Below, one piece after another: positions 42,806 through 50,773 of a stretch of DNA of 64,000 bases. How positions within the stretch are numbered: the stretch's first letter is position 1; each line of letters starts with the position of its first letter. The notes under the pieces were generated by a model. The model saw only the letters and a list, made by a program, of their open reading frames with translations. It was not told the origin of the DNA and made no database searches. Made by a program: the position numbers and the translations under genes. This DNA comes from Lysobacter solisilvae. GTDB lineage: Bacteria; Pseudomonadota; Gammaproteobacteria; Xanthomonadales; Xanthomonadaceae. The stretch is from NCBI RefSeq assembly GCF_016613535.2, contig NZ_CP071518.1, forward strand, positions 1,302,001 through 1,366,000, given 5' to 3'.

Positions 42806-43495
42806 ATGATTTCAAAGCTTCCCCGGTGGGTGTGGACTGGCGCGTGGATGCTCGCTTTCATAGCAGGCATCGTCAATGTTGTCGGCCTGCTCGGCTTCCA
42901 GCATCAAGCCATCACCCACCTGACAGGAAACACGTCCTTGCTCGCGGAGGCCCTGGCAGAGCGAGACCTTGCGGCAACACTCCACTTTGCGGCTCTCATC
43001 GGCGCGTTTGTTGCAGGCGCCACCATTAGCGGGTTCCTCATCCAGGACAGCGCATTGCAGCTCGGCCGTCGTTACGGCGTTGCGCTTCTCCTGGTATCGC
43101 TGCTGCTGTTTGCCTCAGTTCCCCTGCTTCAGCATCAAAGCGCCTATGGCATGTATGCCGCTGCGTGTGCCTGCGGCCTTCAGAACGCAATGGTCAGCAC
43201 CTACAGCGGAGCTGTCGTTCGCACCACGCACGTGTCAGGAATGTTTACGGATCTCGGCATATTCCTTGGTCATGCATTGCGTCGCCTTCCCGTGGATAGT
43301 CGGCGCCTGAAGCTTTGTTTCCTGGTTATCTCTGGTTTCTTGTGTGGTGGTATTGCGGGCACATTCGCTTTCAACACCTTCGGCTATTCCGCCCTGCTGT
43401 TTCCCGCTAGTCTTACTGCCGCCGTGTCCATCGCCTACGGGCTGTTTCGGCTTCGCAGGGTCCGCGCAAAGCCAGTTCATGGCGACGCGGCCTGA
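42806..43495 (+). CDS. cassette 40: YoaK family (DUF1275) membrane protein
   Basis: 229 residues with six or seven membrane helices. AFIAGIVNVVGLLGFQHQAITHLTGNTSLLAEAL and GLQNAMVSTYSGAVVRTTHVSGMFTDLGIFLG are the conserved YoaK/DUF1275 segments. Members are integral inner-membrane proteins of unknown transport or stress role. Unusually large and recognisable for a cassette gene. Confidence 0.88.
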   Translation: MISKLPRWVWTGAWMLAFIAGIVNVVGLLGFQHQAITHLTGNTSLLAEALAERDLAATLHFAALIGAFVAGATISGFLIQDSALQLGRRYGVALLLVSLLLFASVPLLQHQSAYGMYAAACACGLQNAMVSTYSGAVVRTTHVSGMFTDLGIFLGHALRRLPVDSRRLKLCFLVISGFLCGGIAGTFAFNTFGYSALLFPASLTAAVSIAYGLFRLRRVRAKPVHGDAA

Positions 43496-43548
43496 CCGTT
43501 CGTTCAAGTGAAGCAACTTCGTGGCTCGGCGTAACTCAGGCGTTAGGC
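43490..43548 (+). repeat. attC 40
   Basis: 59 bp, GCCTGAC to GTTAGGC; middle drifted (AAGTGAAGCAACTTCGTGGCTCGGCG). Confidence 0.78.
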
Positions 43549-43552
43549 GGCA

Positions 43553-44332
43553 ATGGAGAGTGTCGGCATGCTGATACAAACCCTCCTTCTAGCCGCGGCG
43601 GTCACCGCCGCACCATCGATTGCTCTCCGTGATGCCGGACTGCCTCCAAAAGGCTGGACTGTGGTTCAGCAACCCAAGAATGAAGCTGAGTGGATCTGCG
43701 CCAACTACTCCCAGCTAGAGTGGGCCGTCTCGGGGGACTCTACTCAACGCGCCAGCATCTCCCCCTATAAATACGGGAGTGAAATCAGGCTAGCGCTATC
43801 TGATGGCGAACTGATCGGAACCAACCACGGCGAGTTCGGCGGAAGGATTGAATGGGCAGGGCGAGATGCCGTGCCTCGGGTACTGGTTCCTGACGAGAAT
43901 CCTGTTGCGCTTACCAGGCGAGGTGAGGACGTTTTCGTCGCAACGGGCTTGGCGCACATGTCTCACAGCTCCGGAAAGATCATAAGGCTTCGTCGGAATG
44001 GCCGCGGTTCTTGGCAGGTATCGACAGTTGTTGATCTTGGTGAGGCTGCAAATGCGGCGACTCGGATCGACGACGTCACATGGTTGGTTCTAACCACTAC
44101 CGGCCTGACCAGGATTGACCTTTCCAAGCTCACCAAAGAACAGGTTTACCGCAACAACAACTGGCGGATGCTCTATGCGAACTCCATACGCCCGTTCGGC
44201 AACTCGTGGCTGGTTGGTGCACGCCGTGCGGTCATACGAATCACGCCGGATAAGGGCCGCTACACGGAGGAGTGGCTGGCCCCTGCTGGCTGTCGGCTCC
44301 TTTCCGGGCCCAACTGCGAGTGCAGCCCATGA
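43553..44332 (+). CDS. cassette 41: secreted hypothetical protein
   Basis: 259 residues with a signal peptide (MLIQTLLLAAAVTAAPSIA). Repeated patterns such as DGELIGTNHGEFGGRIEW, RRGEDVFVATGLAHM and TRIDDVTWLVLTTTGLTRIDLSKL suggest beta-propeller-like blades. A C-terminal Cys group (CRLLSGPNCECSP) ends the protein. The start may be 43553 or 43568. Function unknown. Confidence 0.6.
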   Translation: MESVGMLIQTLLLAAAVTAAPSIALRDAGLPPKGWTVVQQPKNEAEWICANYSQLEWAVSGDSTQRASISPYKYGSEIRLALSDGELIGTNHGEFGGRIEWAGRDAVPRVLVPDENPVALTRRGEDVFVATGLAHMSHSSGKIIRLRRNGRGSWQVSTVVDLGEAANAATRIDDVTWLVLTTTGLTRIDLSKLTKEQVYRNNNWRMLYANSIRPFGNSWLVGARRAVIRITPDKGRYTEEWLAPAGCRLLSGPNCECSP

Positions 44333-44345
44333 ATGGCAAGTTGCT

Positions 44346-44406
44346 GCCTGACAATTCATTCAAGCCGAAGCTGCTTCGTGGCGCGGCCCAATTTCAGGCG
44401 TTAGCC
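44346..44406 (+). repeat. attC 41
   Basis: 61 bp, GCCTGAC to GTTAGCC; middle GAAGCTGCTTCGTGGCGCGGC. Confidence 0.78.
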
Positions 44407-44410
44407 CGCT

Positions 44411-44743
44411 ATGGATGACAGCGACATCGTCCAACTGGAAGACTTGGCCGCAGTTCGGGGCGTCACGGCTCGGGCCGCTCGTCGAACGCTGTTGTTCGCT
44501 GCCCTGATCGGACCCGCTGCTGGGGTAGTTGTGCTTGGGGTCATCTACCTGTTGTATGGCTCCGAGCGCATGGACGTAGGCTATTCTGCCGCGGGAATCT
44601 TTGCTCTCCTGGGTGTTCCGCAGTTTGTCCACTGGTTTCGCCACTTTCGATGCATCATGCGCCAGCTTGATTCGCTGGAAATTCGCGTCAAGAATGGAGA
44701 GCGCATTTATGGGGCACAGGTTGGGTTTCATTCCTACCGCTAG
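44411..44743 (+). CDS. cassette 42: small membrane protein
   Basis: 110 residues. Cytoplasmic N-terminus (MDDSDIVQLEDLAAVRG), two membrane helices (about 27-49, 56-75), then a basic C-terminal helix with FRHFRCIMRQLDSLEIRVKNGE. Function unknown. Confidence 0.6.
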   Translation: MDDSDIVQLEDLAAVRGVTARAARRTLLFAALIGPAAGVVVLGVIYLLYGSERMDVGYSAAGIFALLGVPQFVHWFRHFRCIMRQLDSLEIRVKNGERIYGAQVGFHSYR

Positions 44744-44745
44744 TG

Positions 44746-44805
44746 GCCTAACAACTCATTCAAGCCGAAGCCGCTTCGTGGCGCGGCCCAATTCAGGCGT
44801 AAGGC
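44746..44805 (+). repeat. attC 42
   Basis: 60 bp, GCCTAAC to GTAAGGC; same GTGGCGCGGCCC middle as attC 41. Confidence 0.78.
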
Positions 44806-44808
44806 GTC

Positions 44809-45123
44809 ATGCGAATCATCCTGGCTGTTGTGGGCATATCGACGGCTATCCTCGGCATAGGATTTGGCGCTTACATCGTGAGGGTCAGAGCTGAGAACTC
44901 CGAAGTTCAGCGGCTCGCCGCAGCAGTGTGCCACGTAGCCAGAGTCGGCCAATCAGTCAATCCGCCGCTTGCTCTAGGGGCAAAGCTTGGGGGAGTGCGC
45001 AGCTCAGAGGACGGCACCTTGGTCATCTCATTCACTCGCCCTTCCAGCGAAACCATGCGATGCCTTATTGGCCAATCGTCGGGCATCGTTGAGTGGGCTG
45101 AGACGCACGAGTTGGACGACTAA
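44809..45123 (+). CDS. cassette 43: membrane-anchored hypothetical protein
   Basis: 104 residues. One N-terminal helix (IILAVVGISTAILGIGFGAYIV) and a periplasmic domain with two Cys (AVCHVA, MRCLIG), likely a disulfide. Architecture and size recall cassette 59. Function unknown. Confidence 0.55.
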   Translation: MRIILAVVGISTAILGIGFGAYIVRVRAENSEVQRLAAAVCHVARVGQSVNPPLALGAKLGGVRSSEDGTLVISFTRPSSETMRCLIGQSSGIVEWAETHELDD

Positions 45124-45145
45124 GGGCCCTTGCGCCAGGCTTGTG

Positions 45146-45205
45146 GCCTGACAGTTCATTCAAGCGAAAGCCGCTTTTTGGCTCGGCTAAATTCAGGCGT
45201 TAGGC
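45146..45205 (+). repeat. attC 43
   Basis: 60 bp, GCCTGAC to GTTAGGC; middle GCGAAAGCCGCTTTTTGGCTCGGC. Confidence 0.78.
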
Positions 45206-45208
45206 CGC

Positions 45209-45620
45209 ATGGATACTCCTCTGGACATTGCCACCTTCACGTCCGAACGGTTCGTCCCCTTCCTGCCGGACGAGTGCCAAAGTCAACCCAGAGGTATATG
45301 GCGCAGAGCTCGCCTGCTGGCTCTCTGCGGAGTTGGCCCGCCGTGGGGTTTTCACCAGCTATCCCGAGTCCGAAGACTGGGGTTGGTACATCGGGTTCAT
45401 CACCGCCACGGGATCCGAGTTTGCAGTTATCTGTGGCAACGTGACGGGCACCAGAGACCGTTGGTCCCTGGTGCTTCGGCGCCATGCCAGAAAGATGTTC
45501 GGCCGTGATAAGCCGTCGTACTGCGAGGCAGGGCAGTTGATTTCCGCCACACGCGATGCACTTGAGTCTGTGGTTCCATCCTCGGACATTGAGTGGCATT
45601 TCCCGGATGCGGCCGCCTGA
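45209..45620 (+). pseudogene. cassette 44: hypothetical gene with a frameshift
   Basis: The gene starts MDTPLDIATFTSERFVPFLPDEC in one frame; after TGCCAAAG (about 45276-45283) a clearly coding sequence continues one frame over (KVNPEVYGAELACWLSAELA..., DWGWYIGFITATGSEFAVICG) to 45620. Removing one base at the CC restores a 137-residue protein. It is soluble, without known family. The 140 bases from its stop to the attC show no further gene. Confidence 0.7.
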
Positions 45621-45761
45621 GTTCTCAGTGGGCGCCCTGCTGGGCGGCTCCTGCTCCACTGCTGGCAGCTCGCGCAGAACTACTCCAAGATGTGGCTTCA
45701 GACACGGCGCGGCAATTGCAGCATCCACGCGCAGGTCACCGGCCATGACAACTAGGCAGCC

Positions 45762-45821
45762 GCCTGACAATTCATTCAAGCCGAAGCCGCTTCGCGGCTC
45801 GGCCTAATTCAGGATTTAGGC
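45762..45821 (+). repeat. attC 44
   Basis: 60 bp, GCCTGAC to TTTAGGC (GTTAGGC drifted), type 1 middle. Confidence 0.78.
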
Positions 45822-45823
45822 TC

Positions 45824-46234
45824 ATGAAGGCATCCGCACTTCTGTTCGCAAGCCTCTTCACTTCCGGCGCCGCATTGGCCCAGGTTGCCGACAACCTAGC
45901 CACTCCGGCCAGCCTGCTCCGGTATGTGGATACAACGGACGGCGTCAGCCGAAGTGAGGCCAATGACATCGCGGAAGCCTACTTCCTGCGACACGTTGGT
46001 TGCGGCAACTATTCCGGCATTGCTGAGTCTGCGGACTCCTGGGTGGTAGAGGGCGAGTTCGGCTATACCGGCGCGCCGATTCGCGGCTTCCTCATCAACA
46101 AGAAGACCGGCGCGATTGCATCGCCCGTGGGCCCTAGCTACGCACATCCCGGCGACATGCTGGGGTCCAACAGTTCATCCAAGCCGACAGCCCAATCGCT
46201 ACGCGGTTGGGCTGTGGCTGAATTCTGGTCTTAG
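45824..46234 (+). CDS. cassette 45: secreted protein, possibly NTF2-fold immunity-like
   Basis: 136 residues with signal peptide LLFASLFTSGAALAQ. The mature part, SEANDIAEAYFLRHVGCGNYSG...WVVEGEFGYTGAPIRGFLINKKTGAI, loosely resembles small NTF2-fold immunity domains (helix, then W-V-xG strand, then dGxI). The similarity is weak. The frame ends with attC-encoded residues (NSSSKPTAQSLRGWA). Confidence 0.5.
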   Translation: MKASALLFASLFTSGAALAQVADNLATPASLLRYVDTTDGVSRSEANDIAEAYFLRHVGCGNYSGIAESADSWVVEGEFGYTGAPIRGFLINKKTGAIASPVGPSYAHPGDMLGSNSSSKPTAQSLRGWAVAEFWS

Positions 46235-46236
46235 TT
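46165..46236 (+). repeat. attC 45, degenerate
   Basis: GTCCAAC, type 3 middle (CAGCCCAATCGCTACGCGGTTGGGCTG), then a drifted right end (TTCTGGTCTTAG). Confidence 0.7.
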
Positions 46237-46261
46237 TGCCAGTGAGGACTTGTCGCAGCTC

Positions 46262-46786
46262 ATGATTGAACTGAGAAGACCTCGGCCAGACGACGAGGAC
46301 GCCTTCCTGAGTGCGCGTTCCGCAGTTCCTGCCGACAACCCTACATTCCTGCGGGACTACCGCCAGGAAATGACATACGTCGATTTTCTGCAGGTCCTGG
46401 ACGATCATCGCACCGGGCGTGGACTGCCGCCTGATGTGGCGCCCTCTTCTTTTCTTTTCGCGTTTGACCATGGGTGCATTGTTGGACGCGCCTCCATTCG
46501 CCACACTCTCACTCCATTGATCGGGAAGGTGGCGGGACACATTGGCTACGCGGTTCTTCCGGCGTTTCGGAACCGCGGCTACGCGACGCAGATTCTTCAA
46601 GCGTCTGTCCGCTTCGCACACAATGAGCTTGGCCTGGATCACATCCTGGTCACCTGCGACGACGACAACGCCGCTTCCATTCGCGTGATCGAGAAGAGCG
46701 GTGGCGTCTTTGAGGATACTTATCAGGACGCTACGTTGCGCCGTCCCAAACGACGGTATTGGATTGACGCATCCGGGGCGACCTGA
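46262..46786 (+). CDS. cassette 46: GNAT family N-acetyltransferase
   Basis: 174 residues. IELRRPRPDDEDAFLSA opens the GNAT fold, VAGHIGYAVLPAFRNRGYATQIL carries the acetyl-CoA pyrophosphate loop (RNRGYA), and NAASIRVIEKSGGVFED is motif B. It transfers an acetyl group from acetyl-CoA to an unknown amine; many cassette-borne GNATs modify antibiotics, but the sequence is closer to general GNATs. ATG 46262 chosen; a TTG at 46250 is an alternative. Confidence 0.88.
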   Translation: MIELRRPRPDDEDAFLSARSAVPADNPTFLRDYRQEMTYVDFLQVLDDHRTGRGLPPDVAPSSFLFAFDHGCIVGRASIRHTLTPLIGKVAGHIGYAVLPAFRNRGYATQILQASVRFAHNELGLDHILVTCDDDNAASIRVIEKSGGVFEDTYQDATLRRPKRRYWIDASGAT

Positions 46787-46828
46787 CAGTTCATTCAATC
46801 CGAGATCGGCCAAACTCAGGCGTTAGGC
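46781..46828 (+). repeat. attC 46, shortened
   Basis: 48 bp, ACCTGAC to GTTAGGC; the middle stem is nearly gone (TCATTCAATCCGAGATCGGCCAAACTCAGG). Confidence 0.65.
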
Positions 46829-46898
46829 AGACCGCAGATGCGCGTTCGCCGCATGCTCAATAGATCCGTCCACATCTGACGAGATCGTAGCCAGCGGC

Positions 46899-48029
46899 TC
46901 AGGGCGGCGCCTGCCAGCCGCGCACCAGGTGGCGGTAGCGCAGGTTGAGCAGCACATAACAGATCATCGTCGCCGTGATGCCCACCAGCATGCCCTGGAG
47001 CCCGAGCGGCAACGTCAGCACGAGGGCCGTCAGGGCGAACACGGCCGCGGTATTGGTCAGCAGGTAAGGCCGCAACTCGGGCACCTCCATGTAGTAGCCG
47101 TACTGCTTGCCCAGGAAGAACAGCACCGTGCCTGCGGCGGCGAGCTGGCGGAAGTCACCCGGGTCGAGGTCGTCCAGGATCGCGTGCCGGATCAGCGAGG
47201 CCAGGATCGCCAAGCCGCTGAACAGGAAGAAGTGCGAATAGAGGATCGAGTGCCCGGTTGCCAGCTTGCGCTGTTCCAGCAGGTGGAAGCTGTCGTAGTA
47301 GATCCACCAGATGGCCGAGACCATGACGAAGCCGCTGACGGCGGCGATGACATTGGACGGGTTCCAGGCGATGCCCGCCAGGGCCGCGGAGATGCCGATC
47401 ACCGATTCGCCCAGCATGATGATTGTCAGCAGGCCGACCCGCTCGACCAGGTGCGGCGTGTGCGCCGGCACGACATGCAGCCGTCGGTTCAGCAGCACCA
47501 GGGCCGCCATGTCGAACACGATCCCGGCATAGAAGACCGGGTAGCTCCACGGCGGCGCCAGCAGGACCGAGCAAAGGCTGATCGCGGCGCCGACGGCGAA
47601 CACGGTGCCCACCGTCGTCGCGAACCCACCCCGGTCGTTGTGCTTGCGCCTGGAGACCAAGTACATCCCGGCGATGATCAGCCGCGCGCCGCAGTAGCAG
47701 GCCACGGCCAGCGCGTAATGGTCCTGGACCCCGGCCGAGACCTGCGCGGAGATCACGATCAGCAGGAACATGATCAGCAGTGTCGACAGGCGGTGCTGGC
47801 GGCTGTCGGTGTCGAAGCGATTGGCGTAGATCGTGTGGCCCGCCCAGATCCACCACAGCGGCAGGAACATCAGCACGAAGTGCAGGAACTGCCCGAGCGG
47901 GATGTGGCCGTCATGCGTCTCGCTCAGGATCTCGCCGGCGTCACTCAGGGCGACGACGAAAATCAGGTCGAAGAACAGCTCCAGCCAGGTCGCCCGCCGG
48001 TGCGCGTCGAAGTATTTCAGGTCCTTCAT
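46899..48029 (-). CDS. low temperature requirement protein A (LtrA) family, reversed cassette 47
   Basis: 376 residues with about ten membrane helices. RRATWLELFFDLIFVVAL near the start, FLPLWWIWAGHTIYANRFDTDS, and VERVGLLTIIMLGESVIGI are the LtrA family hallmarks (inner-membrane protein; role in Listeria growth at low temperature proposed, mechanism unknown). It is the only gene in the array on the minus strand, so it must have its own promoter, probably in 48030-48102. Its GC content is higher than that of its neighbours. It is flanked by attC-like sites in normal orientation. Confidence 0.88.
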   Translation of the reverse strand: MKDLKYFDAHRRATWLELFFDLIFVVALSDAGEILSETHDGHIPLGQFLHFVLMFLPLWWIWAGHTIYANRFDTDSRQHRLSTLLIMFLLIVISAQVSAGVQDHYALAVACYCGARLIIAGMYLVSRRKHNDRGGFATTVGTVFAVGAAISLCSVLLAPPWSYPVFYAGIVFDMAALVLLNRRLHVVPAHTPHLVERVGLLTIIMLGESVIGISAALAGIAWNPSNVIAAVSGFVMVSAIWWIYYDSFHLLEQRKLATGHSILYSHFFLFSGLAILASLIRHAILDDLDPGDFRQLAAAGTVLFFLGKQYGYYMEVPELRPYLLTNTAAVFALTALVLTLPLGLQGMLVGITATMICYVLLNLRYRHLVRGWQAPP

Positions 48030-48102
48030 GCGGCCACCGTAGGTCTTCGGGCCCTGCCATGCAATCCCGGTTGTACACGTCGATCGGGACGATTAGGGTG
48101 AG

Positions 48103-48162
48103 CCCTATCAATCCAGTCAAGCCGAAGCCGCTCCGCGGCTTGGCTTAGCTCAGGCGTCCGGC
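48103..48162 (+). repeat. attC 47, degenerate ends
   Basis: CCCTATC to GTCCGGC with a type 1 middle (GAAGCCGCTCCGCGGCTTGG); both core triplets are altered. Confidence 0.65.
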
Positions 48163-48402
48163 CTTTGCCCACCACTCGTGCAAACTTCATTAGACCGGCA
48201 GTTATCGCCGGGTTCTTGTGCATGGCGATCCTGGCGCTTAGATTCGTCGCTCATGGGTGGCCTCAAGGAAAGTGCCTTGACGAGGCTGGCTAGGCCTGCG
48301 GCGCCGCGTTGGCGGTTACGCGATGGTGGTGGGTCAGCCTCGTGTTTGGCGTTGTTGCCATGTAGCTATCTTTGCATGCGGGTCTTCGGCAATCGTCGCC
48401 AG
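48163..48402 (+). other. cassette 48: no intact gene, possible decayed membrane-protein gene
   Basis: A frame from 48171 reads TTRANFIRPAVIAGFLCMAILAL... without a start codon, meets TAG at 48291, then continues RWWWVSLVFGVVAM to TAG at 48363. The hydrophobic pattern suggests a former small membrane protein. Another frame (GTG 48178-48408) is open but looks non-coding. Confidence 0.45.
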
Positions 48403-48459
48403 GCTTGACAAGCAAGCCGACCACGACTTCGTTGTGGTGGCTCAACTCAGGCGTCAGGC
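48403..48459 (+). repeat. attC 48, degenerate
   Basis: 57 bp, GCTTGAC to GTCAGGC, type 4-like middle (CCGACCACGACTTCGTTGTGG). Confidence 0.7.
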
Positions 48460-48476
48460 ATCAGGGGGAAAGTTTG

Positions 48477-48956
48477 GTGCAACTCCGACCATTCATCGGG
48501 ACTGCGGTGTTCTGTGCAGTCGTAGCGTTCCTGACCGCTCAGGTGCACGCCGGCTTCATGCTTATATTTGTGGCGCCGATTCTTGCAATATGGCTCCTCT
48601 ACAGCATCTACATTGCCGTGAAGCAACCCGCCAGGCGTCGGACTCAATCGATCAAGGCAGGTCTCTGGCTCGTGATGGTCGGTGGCGTCCTGCTTACTCA
48701 TTGGCATTATCACAGGGCGGCGCGAGACGCGGCAGATGCTGCCGTTGGTTCGATCCTTCGTTACAGGGCGAGCCACGGGGCATTTCCCGAGTCCTTCGAG
48801 GCAGCGGGGGTGCACGGCCTTCGGAAAGACTGGCGGGTGATGTATCTGCGTAGAAAGGACGGCAGGCCCATCTTGTTCTATCCAGCAACTTTTGTGGCAT
48901 TTGACAAGTATTGGTACGACTTTGAGGACCGGTCATGGGTCTATCAGCCGGACTGA
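48477..48956 (+). CDS. cassette 49: membrane-anchored hypothetical protein
   Basis: 159 residues from GTG 48477 (TTG 48474 also possible) after the strong ribosome site AGGGGGA. Three helices in the first 85 residues precede a soluble C-terminal domain (SILRYRASHGAFPESFEAAGV, FVAFDKYWYDFEDRSWVYQ). The latter resembles the pilin-like type II secretion G-domain pattern, weakly. Function unknown. Confidence 0.6.
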   Translation: MQLRPFIGTAVFCAVVAFLTAQVHAGFMLIFVAPILAIWLLYSIYIAVKQPARRRTQSIKAGLWLVMVGGVLLTHWHYHRAARDAADAAVGSILRYRASHGAFPESFEAAGVHGLRKDWRVMYLRRKDGRPILFYPATFVAFDKYWYDFEDRSWVYQPD

Positions 48957-48957
48957 T

Positions 48958-49017
48958 GCCTGACAATGCATTCAGCCGACCGCCACTTCGTGGCGGCGGC
49001 TTGACTCAAGCGTGGCA
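48958..49017 (+). repeat. attC 49, degenerate
   Basis: GCCTGAC, type 4-like middle CCGACCGCCACTTCGTGGCGGCGG, right end reduced to CAAGCGTGGC. Confidence 0.65.
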
Positions 49018-49023
49018 ATCAGG

Positions 49024-49338
49024 ATGAAGCTCTCGTCAATCATGGCGGCTACTCTTCTATCGGCGACCGGTGCCTGTGCCTCCTATCAGCCATCCTCCGG
49101 CGAGTGTCACCCCGGTTACTCGGAGACCAGGCTCGGTGATGGGTCATATCAGATTCGTGTCGAAGCTCGGGGAAATTCAAGCCGGTCATCTCTTGTTGAA
49201 AAACTCAACCGGAGGGCAAACGAGTTGTGTCCCAATGGCGTCTCGGTAACCTCGGTAGTGGTCGAGGCTGGCGCATGCATGCACAGGTCCCCGCCTGAGT
49301 TCGCCTATGCGACGGCAGTCGCCAAGTGCGCTCGCTGA
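49024..49338 (+). CDS. cassette 50: CC0125/CC1285-type lipoprotein-like protein
   Basis: 104 residues. The signal MKLSSIMAATLLSATGACASY has a weak lipobox before Cys18. The mature part YSETRLGDGSYQIRVEARGNSSR...LVEKLNRRANELCPNG follows the pattern of small periplasmic lipoproteins in which a G-x-Y-x-V strand is followed by a helix ending RAxELC. Family membership is likely; function is unknown. Confidence 0.6.
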   Translation: MKLSSIMAATLLSATGACASYQPSSGECHPGYSETRLGDGSYQIRVEARGNSSRSSLVEKLNRRANELCPNGVSVTSVVVEAGACMHRSPPEFAYATAVAKCAR

Positions 49339-49339
49339 G

Positions 49340-49396
49340 TGCCAGTAATTCATTCAAGCCAAAGGCGCTTCGCGGCTCGGCTTAGTTCAGGCCACG
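49340..49396 (+). repeat. attC 50, degenerate
   Basis: TGCCAGTAATTCATTCAAG left part, AAAGGCGCTTCGCGGCTCGG middle, right end lost after TTAGTTCAGGC. Confidence 0.6.
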
Positions 49397-49412
49397 CTCG
49401 TCCGCGGCTGAT

Positions 49413-49523
49413 GTCCAATTGCAAGAGAGCCGCACCTGCATCGACAAATTTGTTCCGGGCCGAGAGGCTGCGGACTGTGAGTACTACTTTCCTGAAGCAG
49501 TCATTCCCCTTCGCTGGCACTAG
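49413..49523 (+). pseudogene. cassette 51: gene remnant (C-terminal fragment)
   Basis: The frame VQLQESRTCIDKFVPGREAADCEYYFPEAVIPLRWH ends in TAG at 49521 and looks like the tail of a real protein, split here as VQLQESRTCIDKFV and ADCEYYFPEAVIPLRWH. No start codon or ribosome site precedes it; the 5' part of the cassette seems deleted together with the right end of attC 50. Confidence 0.45.
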
Positions 49524-49535
49524 CGCTAGAGTGCC

Positions 49536-49596
49536 GGCTGACAATTTGTCCATGCCGACCGCCCCTGGGTGCGGCGGCTGGAATCAGGTGTTAACC
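49536..49596 (+). repeat. attC 51, degenerate
   Basis: GGCTGAC to GTTAACC; middle CCGACCGCCCCTGGGTGCGGCGG. Confidence 0.6.
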
Positions 49597-49615
49597 GTCA
49601 CGGAGTGGTCCCAGG

Positions 49616-50005
49616 ATGACCCGGTCAAAGATCATCTTTGCGCTGGCACTCGCTTCCGCAACAGTACTTGGTGTATTCGCCTTCGGTGCTGCAGAGCAAA
49701 AGGTCGCGCAGCCGGTGCCCGCATCGCCGGCGCCATTCCCATGCGAGCGGGTTGGGCCCGACTTCACACTTGGTTCCGGACGAACGATTGAGGAGGCGGA
49801 AGAGGAAGAGTCTGTCGTGATCGCCGACTCGGGCGGAATCAGAAGCGTGCCGTTCGGCCATGCCAATGAGGATTGGCTCAAGCTAAGGGCAAGTCTCCAT
49901 TCGGGGGACGTGCTGCACTCCTTCGAGCGTGGAAGCTCGTACGGAGGGTATCTGGCACTTCGTTCTGGATGCGTTGTCGGTCAACTGACCCTATGGGTAA
50001 GCTGA
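49616..50005 (+). CDS. cassette 52: exported hypothetical protein
   Basis: 129 residues. Signal peptide or anchor IIFALALASATVLGVFAFGA. The mature part has PCERVGPDFTLGSGRTIEEAEEEE and two Cys. A ribosome site (CCAGGATG) overlaps the start region. No recognised family. Confidence 0.55.
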   Translation: MTRSKIIFALALASATVLGVFAFGAAEQKVAQPVPASPAPFPCERVGPDFTLGSGRTIEEAEEEESVVIADSGGIRSVPFGHANEDWLKLRASLHSGDVLHSFERGSSYGGYLALRSGCVVGQLTLWVS

Positions 50006-50006
50006 G

Positions 50007-50065
50007 GCCTGTCGATTCATTCCAGTCGAAGCCCCGCGCGGCTCGGCATATCCCAGGCGTCAGGC
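50007..50065 (+). repeat. attC 52, degenerate
   Basis: GCCTGTC to GTCAGGC; middle GTCGAAGCCCCGCGCGGCTCGGC. Confidence 0.65.
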
Positions 50066-50068
50066 CCC

Positions 50069-50713
50069 ATGTACAGCGATCTCGAGTACAAGCTGACAGT
50101 AGCGCTGGTCGTGGGCTGGCTGCTCCTGACCTTTCTGGCCGTCCTCCTGTCACGGTTTGGTCGCTACGGCAAGAACATCGCGATCGGTGCGTTTGCTCTG
50201 CTTGCCTTAGCCATAGCCTTGTTCCCTTTTCTGTCAATTTTCAACCTGGCCTCAGCGATAGCCAACCCTGCTACGGAATACATCTCATACCGGAGGGGTT
50301 CGGACGTCGTGTTCTCTCTGGCGTCCGACCCGGCCATCTTCTGGGGCCATGCCTTGATTACCGTCATGGCGAGTTGCTGCATCCTCGTTCTCGCCATCCG
50401 ACTCTGGCGCCTAAGGAAACGGGAACTTCAGGTGCCGGGGCGCATCGCATACCTGCGTTACTCGCCCTCATGCGAGTGGTACGTTTTTGAGCAATCGGAC
50501 GATTCACTCGCCGTGTGGCACAAAGACCGCCGCAGCAATGCGTCCTTCACCAGGGCGCAAGTTCAATCAATGCTCCAGACAGGGAACCTTTCATCGATTC
50601 CTGGCTTTGAGTCCAGGCATCACGCCCAACTTGAGCGGGCGTTACTTGCCTGGGTTGCGGAGAAGCAGGGCGGTACCAAGGCAGCGGATCATGTTGCGTC
50701 GGGTGCGGGCTGA
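50069..50713 (+). CDS. cassette 53: membrane protein with soluble C-terminus
   Basis: 214 residues. Helices at about 11-30, 36-58 and 92-111, then a cytoplasmic domain with YSPSCEWYVFEQSDDSLAVWHKDRR and a helical HHAQLERALLAWVAEKQ. It may be a sensor or scaffold; no family recognised. One of the longer plus-strand cassette genes. Confidence 0.6.
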   Translation: MYSDLEYKLTVALVVGWLLLTFLAVLLSRFGRYGKNIAIGAFALLALAIALFPFLSIFNLASAIANPATEYISYRRGSDVVFSLASDPAIFWGHALITVMASCCILVLAIRLWRLRKRELQVPGRIAYLRYSPSCEWYVFEQSDDSLAVWHKDRRSNASFTRAQVQSMLQTGNLSSIPGFESRHHAQLERALLAWVAEKQGGTKAADHVASGAG

Positions 50714-50766
50714 CAGTTCACACAAGCCGGAGCCACTTCGCGGTCCGGCCAACTCAGGCGTGAGGT
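50708..50766 (+). repeat. attC 53, degenerate
   Basis: GGCTGAC to GTGAGGT; middle CCGGAGCCACTTCGCGGTCCGG. Confidence 0.65.
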
Positions 50767-50773
50767 GCCAAAG

